DNA of 64,000 nt, taken from Streptomyces sp. S.PB5. Lineage in GTDB: Bacteria > Actinomycetota > Actinomycetes > Streptomycetales > Streptomycetaceae. The position numbers and the translations under genes were made by a program. Shown piece after piece: positions 42,206-51,537 of the stretch (position 1 is the stretch's first letter; every line of letters begins with the position of its first letter). Under the pieces are notes generated by a model that saw nothing but the letters and a program-made list of their open reading frames with translations, was not told the DNA's origin and searched no databases. The DNA is taken from the NCBI RefSeq assembly GCF_030403745.1, contig NZ_JAQMWP010000001.1:186001-250000 (forward strand). Reading direction: 5' to 3'.

Positions 42206-43207
42206 CTAGGGGAGGGTAACGACAGTCGCGGCGTAGACGAGACCCGCCCCGAAGCCGATGACGAGCGCGGTGTCGCCGCTCTTGGCCTCGCCGGTCGCCA
42301 GGAGCCGCTCCATCGCGAGCGGGATCGAGGCGGCCGAGGTGTTGCCGGTGGTGCGTACGTCACGCGCGACCGTGACGGTCTCCGGCAGTTTGAGTGTCTT
42401 CACCATCGAGTCGATGATCCGCTCGTTGGCCTGGTGCGGAATGAAGACGTCCAGGTCGTCTGCGGTGATGCCGGCGGCATCCAGCGCCTCCTTGGCGACC
42501 TTCGCCATCTCGAAGACGGCCCAGCGGAACACCGCCTGGCCCTCCTGCGTGATGGCGGGGAACCTGGCGACCTCGCCGTCGCGGTAGTCCGTCCACGGCA
42601 CGGTCTGCTTGATCGTCTCGGACTTGTCGCCCTCGGAGCCCCACACGGTCGGGCCGATCTCCGGCGACTGGGACGGGCCCACGACGACCGCGCCCGCACC
42701 GTCACCGAACAGGAAGGCCGTCGCGCGGTCCTCCAGGTCGGTCAGGTCGGACAGCCGCTCGACGCCGATGACGAGGACGTACTCCGCGCTGCCCTCGACG
42801 ATCATGCCCTTGGCGAGGGTCAGGCCGTAGCCGAAGCCCGCGCAGCCGGCCGAGATGTCGAAGGCGGCGGCCTTGTTCGTGCCCAGCTTGTCGGCGATCT
42901 CGGTCGCCACGGCCGGGGTCTGCTTGAAGTGCGAGACGGTCGAGACGATCACACCGCCGATCTGCTCGACGGAGATCCCGGCGTCGGCGATCGCCTTGCC
43001 GGACGCCTCGATCGACATGGCGGCGACGGTCTCCTCGTCGTTCGCCCAGTGCCGGGTCTCGATGCCGGAGCGCGAGCGGATCCACTCGTCGGACGAGTCG
43101 ATCGTCTCGAGGATCACCTCGTTGGGCACGACCCGGGTCGGGCGGTAGCCGCCCACACCCATGATCCGCGCGTACGGGGCGCCCTTGCTGGGCTTGATCT
43201 TCGACAT
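42206..43207 (-). CDS. fabH: 3-oxoacyl-ACP synthase III
   Basis: Initiates fatty-acid synthesis from an acyl-CoA primer; in Streptomyces it accepts branched primers. 333 residues. Catalytic triad: Cys in ISAGCAGFGYG (about 121), His in FIPHQANERI (about 255), Asn in NTSAASIPLA (about 287). Starts MSKIKPSKGAPYARIMGVGGYRP. Located 17 nt after fabD. Confidence 0.97.
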   Translation of the reverse strand: MSKIKPSKGAPYARIMGVGGYRPTRVVPNEVILETIDSSDEWIRSRSGIETRHWANDEETVAAMSIEASGKAIADAGISVEQIGGVIVSTVSHFKQTPAVATEIADKLGTNKAAAFDISAGCAGFGYGLTLAKGMIVEGSAEYVLVIGVERLSDLTDLEDRATAFLFGDGAGAVVVGPSQSPEIGPTVWGSEGDKSETIKQTVPWTDYRDGEVARFPAITQEGQAVFRWAVFEMAKVAKEALDAAGITADDLDVFIPHQANERIIDSMVKTLKLPETVTVARDVRTTGNTSAASIPLAMERLLATGEAKSGDTALVIGFGAGLVYAATVVTLP

Positions 43208-43224
43208 TGCTCTGTCGCTCCTTT

Positions 43225-44169
43225 TCAGGCGCCCGCCGCGTCAGCGGCAGATGTCACGGTCTCGGCGATGAGCTCGCGAGCGGCGTCGAGGTCGTCGGGT
43301 GTCTTCAGGGCCAGCGTCTTGACGCCGGGCAGTGCGCGCTTGGCGAGGCCGACCAGCGTGCCGCCGGGGGAGACCTCGACGATCGCGGTCGCGCCGAGCT
43401 CCTTGAAGGTCTCCATGCACAGGTCCCAGCGGACCGGGTTGGCGACCTGGCCGACCAGCCGCTGCAGCACCTCGGCGCCGGTGGCGACGGTCCGCCCGTC
43501 CTTGTTGGAGACGTAGGGGAGCGTCGGGTCGGCGGGCGTGACGGCCTCGGCGGCCTTCGCCAGTACGTCGACCGCGGGCGCCATGTGGTGCGTGTGGAAG
43601 GCGCCGGCCACCTTCAGCGCGATGACCTTGCGGACGCCCTCGGGCTTGTCCTCGTTCAGCGTGGCGAGCTGCTCCAGCGTGCCGGCGGCCACGATCTGGC
43701 CGGCGCCGTTGACGTTCGCCGGGGTCAGGCCGAGCTTCTCCAGGTGCGCGACGGAGGTCTCCGGGTCGCCGCCGAGCAGCGCCGACATGCCGGTCTCGGT
43801 GACCGCGGCGGCGTCGGCCATGGCCAGGCCGCGCTTGCGTACGAGGGTCAGCGCGGTGGTGTCGTCGAGGACACCGGCGAAGGCGGCGGCGGTGAACTCG
43901 CCGACGGAGTGCCCGGCGACCGCGCCCGGGGTGACGGCACCGAGTGCCGAGGCGGACAGGATCCCGGCGGCGACCAGCAGCGGCTGGGCCACGGCGGTGT
44001 CACGGATCTCGTCCGCGTCGGCCTGGGTGCCGTAGTGGGCGAGGTCCAGGCCGATGGCGTCCGACCACGCGGCGACGCGGTCGGCGGCACCGGGGAGTTC
44101 GAGCCAGGGGGTCAGGAAGCCGGGCGTCTGGGCGCCCTGGCCGGGAGCGACGAGTACGAGCACTCTCAC
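43225..44169 (-). CDS. fabD: Malonyl-CoA:ACP transacylase
   Basis: 314 residues. LVLVAPGQGAQTPGF at the N-terminus, active-site VAGHSVGEFTAAAFA with Ser about 89, His in GAFHTHHM. Transfers malonyl to ACP and, in Streptomyces, may also serve polyketide synthases. First gene of the fab operon, 84 nt downstream of fasR, with a GC-rich dyad GGGCGGCTTGGGCCGCC in the gap. Confidence 0.96.
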   Translation of the reverse strand: MRVLVLVAPGQGAQTPGFLTPWLELPGAADRVAAWSDAIGLDLAHYGTQADADEIRDTAVAQPLLVAAGILSASALGAVTPGAVAGHSVGEFTAAAFAGVLDDTTALTLVRKRGLAMADAAAVTETGMSALLGGDPETSVAHLEKLGLTPANVNGAGQIVAAGTLEQLATLNEDKPEGVRKVIALKVAGAFHTHHMAPAVDVLAKAAEAVTPADPTLPYVSNKDGRTVATGAEVLQRLVGQVANPVRWDLCMETFKELGATAIVEVSPGGTLVGLAKRALPGVKTLALKTPDDLDAARELIAETVTSAADAAGA

Positions 44170-44252
44170 ACTCTCTCTTGGAGGCGGCCCAAGCCGCCCG
44201 TGGGGACAGGGACGAAGAACACGAGGGGGTTTTGTGGGCCCCCGACAAAAGC

Positions 44253-45458
44253 CTAGAGCTGGAGATCCCCGTCGGCCAGACGCCCCAGGATGAGCGCGAT
44301 CCGCAGCGTGAACGCCGAACGTACATCCGAAGGCGACCAGCCGGTGACGTCAGTCACACGTCGAAGCCGGTAGCGCACGGTGTTCGGATGGACGAAGAGC
44401 ATCCGGGCGGCACCTTCGAGACTGGACGCCTGTTCGAGATAGACGGAGAGGGTCTCCAGGAGCGCGGACCCGGCCTCCTCCAGCGGTCTGTAGATCTCCT
44501 CCACCAACTGCTCTCGGGCGCTGGGATCCCCGGCGATGGCCCGCTCCGGAAGCAGATCGTCCGCCAGAACGGGCCGCGGGGCGTCCTGCCAGGCGGAACA
44601 GGCCTTGAGCCCCGCGGCGGCGGCCTGAGCGGACCGGGTCGCGGCCAGCAGATCGGACACGACGGGCCCGGCGACCACCGGTCCGGCGGCATAAGGCCCG
44701 ATCAGCGACTTGGCGACGGCGATCGGATTGTCGCTGCCCCCGGCGATGACGACCAGCCGGTCCCCGAGCACCCCGGTGAGCACCTGGAGCTTGGCATGCC
44801 GGGCGGCCCGCCGGATGGCCTCGACGGTGAGCTCGGAGTCCCCGTCGGGAGCGGTGCCGAGGACGACACAGACATGCTCCGGAGCGTTCCACCCCAGGGC
44901 GGCGGCCCTGCTCACCGCCCCTTCGTCGGCTTCCCCGCTCAGCACGGCATTGACGACCAGCGACTCCAGCCGGGCGTCCCAGGCGCCGCGCGCCTCCGCG
45001 GCCTGGGCGTAGACCTGGGCGGTGGCGAAGGCGATCTCCCGGGCGTAGACGAGAAGGGCCTCCCGCAGAATGCCCTCGTCCCCGGGAGCGGCCACCTCGT
45101 CGATGGCGGACTCCATGACCTCGATGGTGGTCCGCACCATCTCCACGGTCTGCCGCAGCGTGATCGCCCGGGTCAGCTCCCGAGGAGCCGTACCGAACAC
45201 ATCGGTGGAGATCGCCTGCGGGGCGTCGGGCTGCCGGAACCACTCCGTGAACGCGGCGATACCGGCCTGCGCGACCAGCCCGATCCAGGAACGGTTCTCC
45301 GGGGGCATGGCCCGGTACCACGACAGTGTCTCGTCCATCCGCGCGATCGCCTGCGCGGCGAGCGACCCGGACGACTTCTCCAGCCGCTTCAGGGTCGCCG
45401 AGTGCGGATGAGACTCACGTACGACGGCTTCGGTGTTGCTGGCTTCGGGTTCGGGCAC
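44253..45458 (-). CDS. fasR: FasR, PucR/CdaR-type activator of the fab operon
   Basis: 401 residues. The C-terminal PucR HTH_30 domain EGAARMLFVHPNTVRYRLRRVTDVTGWSPSDVRSAFTLRIALILGRL is unmistakable, and the middle region matches a GGDEF-like/CdaR sensor part. Position directly upstream of fabD identifies it as the regulator characterised as FasR in S. coelicolor, which activates fabDHPF. Start GTG at 45458 (CCCGAACCC...). Divergent from the pirin gene. Confidence 0.92.
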   Translation of the reverse strand: MPEPEASNTEAVVRESHPHSATLKRLEKSSGSLAAQAIARMDETLSWYRAMPPENRSWIGLVAQAGIAAFTEWFRQPDAPQAISTDVFGTAPRELTRAITLRQTVEMVRTTIEVMESAIDEVAAPGDEGILREALLVYAREIAFATAQVYAQAAEARGAWDARLESLVVNAVLSGEADEGAVSRAAALGWNAPEHVCVVLGTAPDGDSELTVEAIRRAARHAKLQVLTGVLGDRLVVIAGGSDNPIAVAKSLIGPYAAGPVVAGPVVSDLLAATRSAQAAAAGLKACSAWQDAPRPVLADDLLPERAIAGDPSAREQLVEEIYRPLEEAGSALLETLSVYLEQASSLEGAARMLFVHPNTVRYRLRRVTDVTGWSPSDVRSAFTLRIALILGRLADGDLQL

Positions 45459-45584
45459 GTGACAAGACTGCCTTATCGGATGGGTCGGTCGCCTACGGGG
45501 TGCTTTTTACCGGTGCCGAGAGCCCGACCGTGCTCAGCGCTTCCGTCCGTTCGGGTCGGTCGGCGGCAGTACCGTGGGTCCGTG

Positions 45585-46235
45585 ATGGACGTACGGCGCG
45601 CCGCTGGGCGCTACCCAGGCGGCGACCCGGCGGCCGGAATCGAGTCGCTGCACGCCTTCTCCTTCGGGCCGCACTACGACCCCGACAACCTCCGCTTCGG
45701 CGCGGTGATCGCCTGCAACGAGGAGCGCCTGGCCCCCGGCGCCGGCTTCGACGAGCACCCGCACAGCCACACCGAGATCGTGACGTGGGTGGTCGAGGGC
45801 GAACTCACCCACCGCGACTCCACGGGCCACGAGACCACGGTCCGCCCCGGGGACGTCCAGCGGCTCAGCGCGGCGGCGGGCGTACGGCACGTCGAGCGCA
45901 ACGACGCCGACACCCCCCTGACCTTCGTGCAGATGTGGCTGGCCCCCCGGACCCCGGGCGGCACCCCCTCCTACGAGATCGTCCACGGCATCGCCGACTC
46001 CACCCCCTACGCCGTCCCCGAGGCCGCCGCGATGCTCCACGTACGGCGACTGGGCGCGGGGGAGCGGACGGCGGTGCCGGACGGGCGGTACGTGTACGCG
46101 CACGTCGTGCGGGGTGAAGTGCGGCTGGACGGTGAGCGGTTGGGGCCGGGCGACGCGGCCCGCATCACGGACGCCAAGAACCTGGACGCGGTGGCCGTGA
46201 CGCAGGCCGAGTTGTTGCTGTGGGAGATGGTCTAG
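45585..46235 (+). CDS. Pirin-family cupin protein
   Basis: 216 residues, double cupin. Metal-binding motif FDEHPHSHTEIVTWVVEGELTHRDS (about 60-85), GDVQRLSAAAGVRHVERN, and the second cupin with YVYAHVVRGEVRLDGERLGPGDAARI. Pirins can be quercetinases or redox sensors; no specific role can be given. ATG 45585 or the in-frame GTG one codon earlier. Stop overlaps the convergent hydrolase stop at a CTAG palindrome. Confidence 0.88.
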   Translation: MDVRRAAGRYPGGDPAAGIESLHAFSFGPHYDPDNLRFGAVIACNEERLAPGAGFDEHPHSHTEIVTWVVEGELTHRDSTGHETTVRPGDVQRLSAAAGVRHVERNDADTPLTFVQMWLAPRTPGGTPSYEIVHGIADSTPYAVPEAAAMLHVRRLGAGERTAVPDGRYVYAHVVRGEVRLDGERLGPGDAARITDAKNLDAVAVTQAELLLWEMV

Positions 46236-47047
46236 AGCTCGTTCAGGACGGCGTCCGTGAACGCCGGCCACGCCTCGACCGCCCACGGTCCGAAGGCGCG
46301 GTCCGTCAGCGCCACGCAGGCCGCGCCCGCGGTCGGGTCGATCCACAGGAACGTGCCGGACTGGCCGAAGTGGCCGAAGGTGCGGGGCGAGGAGGAACTG
46401 CCCGTCCAGTGGGGGGACTTGGAGTCGCGGATCTCGAAGCCGAGGCCCCAGTCGTTGGGGTTCTGGTGGCCGTAGCCCGGCAGGACGCCCTTCGTGCCGG
46501 GGTACTGGACCGTCATCGCGTCCGCGACCGTGCGGGGGTCCAGGAGGCGGGGGGACTGGACCTCGGCGGCGAAGCGGATCAGGTCCTCGACCGTCGAGAC
46601 GGCGTCCTTCGCCGGGGAGCCCTCCAGGGTCGTCCGCGTCATGCCCAGCGGCTCCAGGACCGCCTGCCGCAGGTACTCCGCGAACGGGATGTCCGTGGCC
46701 TTCGCGATGTGGTCGCCGAGCTGCTCGAAGCCGGCGTTGGAGTACAGCCGCCGCTCACCGGGAGGGGCCGTCACCTTGTGCTCGTCGAAGGCGAGGCCCG
46801 AGGTGTGGGCGAGCAGGTGCCGTACCGTCGACCCCGCGGGACCGGCCGGCTCGTCCAGCTCGATCGCGCCCTCCTCGTACGCGACGAGCACCGCGTACGC
46901 CGCCAGCGGCTTGGTGACCGAGGCCAGCGGGAAGCGGTGGCCGACCGGACCGTGGCTGCCCAGCAGCGTCCCGTCCGCCCGGACGACGGCCGCCGCGGCG
47001 GTCGGGACCGGCCAGTTCTCGATCAGGGAGAGGCTCTTCAACGACAT
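46232..47047 (-). CDS. Beta-lactamase-family serine hydrolase, short form
   Basis: 271 residues, no signal peptide. Nucleophile motif SVTK (Ser 43, Lys 46), YSNAGFEQL (catalytic Tyr about 102), TFGHFGQSGTFLWIDP (KTG-equivalent HFGQSG). Resembles cytoplasmic esterase/peptidase members. Alone on its strand; its promoter lies against that of the merR-like gene. Confidence 0.88.
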   Translation of the reverse strand: MSLKSLSLIENWPVPTAAAAVVRADGTLLGSHGPVGHRFPLASVTKPLAAYAVLVAYEEGAIELDEPAGPAGSTVRHLLAHTSGLAFDEHKVTAPPGERRLYSNAGFEQLGDHIAKATDIPFAEYLRQAVLEPLGMTRTTLEGSPAKDAVSTVEDLIRFAAEVQSPRLLDPRTVADAMTVQYPGTKGVLPGYGHQNPNDWGLGFEIRDSKSPHWTGSSSSPRTFGHFGQSGTFLWIDPTAGAACVALTDRAFGPWAVEAWPAFTDAVLNEL

Positions 47048-47094
47048 GCGCCGATGCTAACCACCGAGCCTCGCCGAATTCTTACCGGCTCCGC

Positions 47095-47125
47095 TTGCCT
47101 GGAGTGCACTCCAAGGCCATAGCGT
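47095..47125 (+). promoter_or_regulatory. MerR-type promoter with 19-nt spacer, leaderless
   Basis: -35 TTGCCT (47095-47100) and -10 TAGCGT (47120-47125) are separated by 19 nt, the elongated spacing typical of MerR-controlled promoters. The perfect palindrome TGGAGTGCACTCCA (47100-47113) fills the spacer. The -10 lies 7 nt before the ATG at 47133, so the transcript is probably leaderless. Confidence 0.8.
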
Positions 47126-47132
47126 TGAAGTC

Positions 47133-47606
47133 ATGACGGTGATGGAGACCACGACCACCACGGGTACCAGGACCGACAGCTGCAGCGCCCCGCCGCGCCC
47201 GCACCGGCGCCCCGAGGGGCAGGACAGCTACACGATCAGCGAGGTCGTCGCCTTTACCGGCCTGTCGGCACACACCCTCCGCTGGTACGAGCGCATCGGC
47301 CTGATGCCGCACATCGACCGCTCGCACACCGGCCAGCGCCGCTACAGCAACGCCGACCTGGACTGGCTCGACTTCGTCGGCAAGCTACGGCTCACGGGCA
47401 TGTCCGTCGCCGACATGGTCCGCTTCGCGGAGCTGGTCCGCGAGGGCGACCACACCTACGGCCAGCGCTCCCAGCTCCTGGAGGCGACCCGCCGGGACGT
47501 GCTGTCCCGGATCGCGGAGCTCCAGGACACGCTCGCCGTGCTCGACCTGAAGATCACTTTCTACAGCGAGGCGGGACGCACCCGCGAAACGGAGAAGGCC
47601 GGATGA
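47133..47606 (+). CDS. MerR-family transcriptional regulator
   Basis: 157 residues. After a Thr-rich N-terminus, the MerR HTH: YTISEVVAFTGLSAHTLRWYERIGLMPHIDRSHTGQRRYSNADLDWL (about 33-80), then a coiled-coil dimer helix ending in ITFYSEAGRTRETEKAG. No metal-binding cysteines after the HTH, so it senses an organic or oxidative signal. It overlaps the reductase gene by 4 nt (ATGA) and probably autoregulates through the upstream palindrome. Confidence 0.92.
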   Translation: MTVMETTTTTGTRTDSCSAPPRPHRRPEGQDSYTISEVVAFTGLSAHTLRWYERIGLMPHIDRSHTGQRRYSNADLDWLDFVGKLRLTGMSVADMVRFAELVREGDHTYGQRSQLLEATRRDVLSRIAELQDTLAVLDLKITFYSEAGRTRETEKAG

Positions 47607-48619
47607 CCGACAGCAGGATCCCGACCGCACGACTGGGCGCCGGCGGCCCCGAGGTGGGGGTGCAGGGCCTGGGCTGCATGGGCATGAGCTTCGCCTACGG
47701 CCCCACGGACGCGGGCGAGTCCCGGGCCACCCTGGAGCGGGCCCTGGAACTCGGCGTCACCCTCTACGACACGGCGGACGCGTACGGCGCGGGGGAGAAC
47801 GAGAAGTTCCTCTCCCCCTTCTTCAAGGCCCACCGCGACGAGGTCGTCATCGCGACCAAGTTCGCCCTGTCGATCCCGCCGGACGACCCCACCCGCCGCG
47901 TCATCCGCAACGACGCCCCGTACATCCGCCAGGCCGTCGAGGCGAGCCTGAAGCGTCTCGACGTGGACGTCATCGACCTCTACTACATGCACCGCCGCGA
48001 TGTGAACGTCCCCATCGAGGACACCGTCGGCGTCATGGCCGAGCTGGTCCGCGAGGGCAAGGTCAAGCACCTCGGCCTCAGCGAGGTCACGGGCACGGAA
48101 CTGCGTACGGCCCAGGCGGTGCACCCCATCGCCGCCGTGCAGTCGGAGTGGTCGCTGTTCAGCCGCGACATCGAGACCGGCGTGGTCCCGGCCGCCCGCG
48201 AGCTGGACGTGGCCCTCGTCCCGTACTCCCCGCTCGGCCGGGGCTTCCTCACCGGCTCCTTCGCCAACGCCGACAAGGACCTCACCGCCGACGACTTCCG
48301 CCGCCAGCAGCCCCGCTTCACCGGCGAGAACGCGGCGGCGAACGTGGCCCTGCTGGAACCGATCCGCACGGTCGCCGAGGCCCACGGGGTCTCCCTGGGA
48401 CAGGTGGCCCTGGCCTGGGTCCAGCACCAGGCCCGGGTGCACGACCTGACGGTCGTCCCCATCCCGGGTACGAGGAAGGCCGGCCGGGTCGAGGAGAACA
48501 CGGCGGCGACCAGGATCGAACTGACGGAGGAGGAACTGGCCCTGCTGGAGCCGATCGCGGGCAAGGTGGCCGGGGACCGGTACGCGGACATGGCGTTCAC
48601 GTCGGCGGGCCGGGAGTGA
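47603..48619 (+). CDS. Aldo/keto reductase
   Basis: 338 residues. Catalytic tetrad pieces: LYDTADAYGAGENEKFL (Asp, Tyr), VVIATKFAL (Lys), DLYYMHRRD (His); NADP-binding near C-terminus PIPGTRKAGRVEENTAA. AKR class 11/YajO-type. Cotranscribed and translationally coupled with merR; likely detoxifies the aldehyde or ketone that the regulator senses. Confidence 0.93.
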   Translation: MTDSRIPTARLGAGGPEVGVQGLGCMGMSFAYGPTDAGESRATLERALELGVTLYDTADAYGAGENEKFLSPFFKAHRDEVVIATKFALSIPPDDPTRRVIRNDAPYIRQAVEASLKRLDVDVIDLYYMHRRDVNVPIEDTVGVMAELVREGKVKHLGLSEVTGTELRTAQAVHPIAAVQSEWSLFSRDIETGVVPAARELDVALVPYSPLGRGFLTGSFANADKDLTADDFRRQQPRFTGENAAANVALLEPIRTVAEAHGVSLGQVALAWVQHQARVHDLTVVPIPGTRKAGRVEENTAATRIELTEEELALLEPIAGKVAGDRYADMAFTSAGRE

Positions 48620-48622
48620 TTT

Positions 48623-49477
48623 TCAGAGCTCCGCCAGCAACTCCGCCTTCTTCACCGAGAACTCCTCGTCGGTGACCAGGCCCGCCTGGTGCAGCTCTCC
48701 CAGGTGACGGATGCGCTCGGCGATGTCGGCCGGATCGCGCCTCGGCGCGCTGGCCGGCACCGCCGCCATCGAACCGCGTTCACGGACCGCCGCCAGCACC
48801 GCCGCCGCGAACGGCAGTGACTCGTGCACGGGCCCGTATCCCAGCCCGAACACCACCGCCGCCGGATCCTGGTCGGCCTGCGCCGGCTGCGCCTCGCCGT
48901 CCCGGCGCAGCAGCCGCAGATGCCCCTCGAAGGCCTCCGGCGAGCGCCACTCCACCCCACTGAGCTCGGCGACCGGGAAACTCTGGTCGCCCGCCTTCCA
49001 CTTCGCCGACGACGCCCCCGTCCAGAACCAGCGGTAGTGCACGGTCTTGCCGTCGAAGGACGCCTTGCCGTCGTACGCCTTGAAGGACAGCGGCACTTCG
49101 GGCGCCGGCACCAGAAAACGCTCGGCCGGTTCATCGGCGTCCGGCAGCAAGCGGGACCGCAGCTCGTCCGCGTAGTACTCGGCGAGCACCTCCCGCTCGG
49201 CCGGCAGCACAAGGCGGTACGGATCGCACCCTTCCTTCAGCTGCCCCGCGGCCGCCTCCATCAGCGGATCGGCGCCGGGGCGCGGCTCGGCACGCAGCAC
49301 CACGGTGCCGCGCTTGCCCGGCGTCAGCGTCACGCCGGCCAGTGCCGAGAGGGGGATCCGCCGCTCTCCCAGGGACTGGAAGAGCTTGGGTGTTCGAATC
49401 CCCCGTTCGTAACGGATGAGCACGGAGTCGGACTCGAACTCCCAGGCGGCATGAAATCCGGCCAGTACGTCACCCAT
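48623..49477 (-). CDS. DUF4429 protein with C-terminal SHOCT motif
   Basis: 284 residues from the ATG at 49477 (MGDVLAGFHAAWEFESDSVLIRYERG). Two DUF4429 repeats, each a PH-like beta sheet (first around IPLSALAGVTLTPG, second around FPVAELSGVEWRSPE), then linker and SHOCT helix pair DPADIAERIRHLGELHQAGLVTDEEFSVKKAELLAEL. A regulatory or oligomerising role is assumed for SHOCT; function unknown. Confidence 0.85.
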   Translation of the reverse strand: MGDVLAGFHAAWEFESDSVLIRYERGIRTPKLFQSLGERRIPLSALAGVTLTPGKRGTVVLRAEPRPGADPLMEAAAGQLKEGCDPYRLVLPAEREVLAEYYADELRSRLLPDADEPAERFLVPAPEVPLSFKAYDGKASFDGKTVHYRWFWTGASSAKWKAGDQSFPVAELSGVEWRSPEAFEGHLRLLRRDGEAQPAQADQDPAAVVFGLGYGPVHESLPFAAAVLAAVRERGSMAAVPASAPRRDPADIAERIRHLGELHQAGLVTDEEFSVKKAELLAEL

Positions 49478-49552
49478 GCGGCTCATCGTATGCGGCACGA
49501 GCCCCTCCGTCGCCTCCCTGCGCGGGCCGCAATTCCTGCGGCGCTACGCGCG

Positions 49553-50761
49553 TCAGCCCGCCACGGTGCCGGACAAACCGGCCCGGCAGGCCTTGTCATT
49601 CTCCGCACAGTGCACCGAGCGGTACGCGCCAACGCCGATCTCGGCGAAGTTCAGCAGACTCTCGGTGCCCGGCTCGAAATAGCCACTGTGCCCCTTGGCG
49701 TCCTTTGCCGACAGCACCCGCGCCCCGAACGCCGAGGAGACCGGGTCGGCACCATGGCCGAGACCGCCGAGTTCCAGGTACGGCACGTCCTGGATCCAGT
49801 CGTCGGTGTCCCGCATCGCCCACACCTGTGCCGAGGTGTGCAGCTGCGAGGCGCTCGTGACCCGCATCCCGGGGCTGCCGGCCACCGCGATGTCGGCCAC
49901 CCGGCCGGGCAGCCGGTGCGCGGCGACCCCGCACACCACCGAGCCGTAGCTGTGGCAGAACAGGGAGACGGGCGAGTCGCCGGGCAGCGCGCGCACCAGC
50001 GCGTCCAGCCGGACGGCGCCCTCCTCCGCGCGCGCCCCGGTCGCCGAGTCGAGGCCGAGACCGCCGGGGGCGGTGTAGTCGGCCCAGGCGATGACCGCCG
50101 TGCGCGTGGAGGGACTGGCCGCCTTCTCCGCCGCGTACAGGGACTTGGCCATGCCGACCGGGGCCGAGTACTTGCGGTGGGTGCGCTGGAAGGTGAGCAG
50201 ATCGGTGTCGACGCCGGGGACGACGACCGAGATCCGCTCCGCCTTGTTCAGATTGCCGAAGACCTCGGCGATCCGCCCGCTGCCCTCCGGGTCGAAGGCG
50301 AGGATCTTGCGCTTGTCGCTCATGAGCGACTCGTAGCGGTGCATGCGGCGGCCCGCCTCGCGCTGTCCGTCGGGCGAGAGCCGGCTGTCGTGCATGCGCT
50401 TGCGCTCGGACGCGCGGGCCTGGCCGAGCGCGACGCGGTTGGCGCGGTAACGCAGCTCCACGGGAGCGCCGTTCATGTTGCCGACCGCGAGCGGAAAGCG
50501 GTGGGTGAGTACGGTGCGCTGCTGAACGGTCAGCGAGGCGAAGAAGCGGGAGAGCTTCGCCGGTGCGGAGTCCGGGTCGGGCAGCCGGTGTCCGGCTATG
50601 CGGCCGTGCTCCCAGGCGCTGAGCGAAGCCTGGAGCGGGGACGTGCTCCGGTTGCTGCGCAGGGCGGTCCAGCCGGTGGTCGCCAGCATCACGAACACCA
50701 CGGCCAGCGCGAGCAGTGCGCGCCAGACGTTCAGTTGGGGAGAGGTGTCGAAGGAAGTCAC
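49553..50761 (-). CDS. DUF1023-family alpha/beta hydrolase, membrane-anchored
   Basis: 402 residues. N-terminal membrane anchor WRALLALAVVFVMLATTGW (13-31), then an extended helical region, then the hydrolase fold with ISVVVPGVDTDL and nucleophile elbow SLFCHSYGSVVCG (HSYG) and a candidate acid/His pair in DTDDWIQDVPY and KGHSGYF. Typical actinobacterial DUF1023 protein; probable extracellular lipase/esterase. Confidence 0.85.
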   Translation of the reverse strand: MTSFDTSPQLNVWRALLALAVVFVMLATTGWTALRSNRSTSPLQASLSAWEHGRIAGHRLPDPDSAPAKLSRFFASLTVQQRTVLTHRFPLAVGNMNGAPVELRYRANRVALGQARASERKRMHDSRLSPDGQREAGRRMHRYESLMSDKRKILAFDPEGSGRIAEVFGNLNKAERISVVVPGVDTDLLTFQRTHRKYSAPVGMAKSLYAAEKAASPSTRTAVIAWADYTAPGGLGLDSATGARAEEGAVRLDALVRALPGDSPVSLFCHSYGSVVCGVAAHRLPGRVADIAVAGSPGMRVTSASQLHTSAQVWAMRDTDDWIQDVPYLELGGLGHGADPVSSAFGARVLSAKDAKGHSGYFEPGTESLLNFAEIGVGAYRSVHCAENDKACRAGLSGTVAG

Positions 50762-50843
50762 TGAAAGGACACACTAGGAGAACGAGAGGGTCTCGCGTTA
50801 ACCCAGTGACGGAGGTCACGTTTCGGCCCGCGTGACGATGGCC

Positions 50844-51470
50844 TCAGTTTGTCCGCCAGTCACCGGTGAGTGCCGGGCCCACCTGTTCGAGATACGAAAC
50901 CGTGAGCGTCCGCATGGCGTCCAGGCTGAAGTCCGCGCCCGTGCTCCACTGCCGCTCGGTCACCCGCATCACCCCGCTGAACACGGCGACGGCCAGCCGC
51001 GGCCGGGGATCGGTGTCCACGTCGAGCCCCTCGCGCTCGGCGATCACCCGCGCGACGGTCTCCTCCACCTCCATCGAGCGCCGCAGATGGGCGGCGAGCA
51101 GCACCGGCGTCGACTCGATGACCCGGTACATGCGCAGGTACAGCTCTACCGGTACGACGGACTCGACGATGTCGTTGAGTGCGTCCCAGCCCTCCAGGAC
51201 CGCCTGGCGCAGGGCCTCCATCGGGGCCTCGTGCGGCGGGCGGCCGCGCAGCACCTCCATGAAGTGGTCGACCGTCATGGCCTCCACGGCGAGGGCGGCC
51301 TCCTCCTTGTTCGCGAAGTAGCGGAAGAAGGTGCGCTGCGAGACCTCGACGGCGTCGGCGATGTCGTCGACGGTCGTCTGCTCGTACCCCCGGGTGGTGA
51401 ACAGCTCCAGAGCGGCCCGCAGGAGCGCCTCCCGGGTGCGTTGTTTCTTGCGTTCGCGCAGGGTTTCCAT
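50844..51470 (-). CDS. TetR-family regulator of the adjacent MFS exporter
   Basis: 208 residues. HTH in RAALELFTTRGYEQTTVDDIADAVEVSQRTFFRYFANKEEA; ligand domain rich in helices. Divergent from the MFS gene with a 67-nt intergenic region, the classic efflux-repressor arrangement. Confidence 0.93.
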   Translation of the reverse strand: METLRERKKQRTREALLRAALELFTTRGYEQTTVDDIADAVEVSQRTFFRYFANKEEAALAVEAMTVDHFMEVLRGRPPHEAPMEALRQAVLEGWDALNDIVESVVPVELYLRMYRVIESTPVLLAAHLRRSMEVEETVARVIAEREGLDVDTDPRPRLAVAVFSGVMRVTERQWSTGADFSLDAMRTLTVSYLEQVGPALTGDWRTN

Positions 51471-51489
51471 GCTGTGTCAGTTACCGACT

Positions 51490-51530
51490 TATGAATTGGT
51501 TTGTCAATTGTCAGTGGCTGTCATTAGATT
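51490..51530 (+). promoter_or_regulatory. Promoter/operator of the MFS exporter gene
   Basis: TTGTCA (51501-51506) and TAGATT (51525-51530) with an 18-nt spacer. The ATG is at 51538, again implying a leaderless transcript. Three TGTCA copies (51502, 51509, 51519) and CAATTG at the centre form the likely TetR operator. Confidence 0.6.
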
Positions 51531-51537
51531 CGAACGC

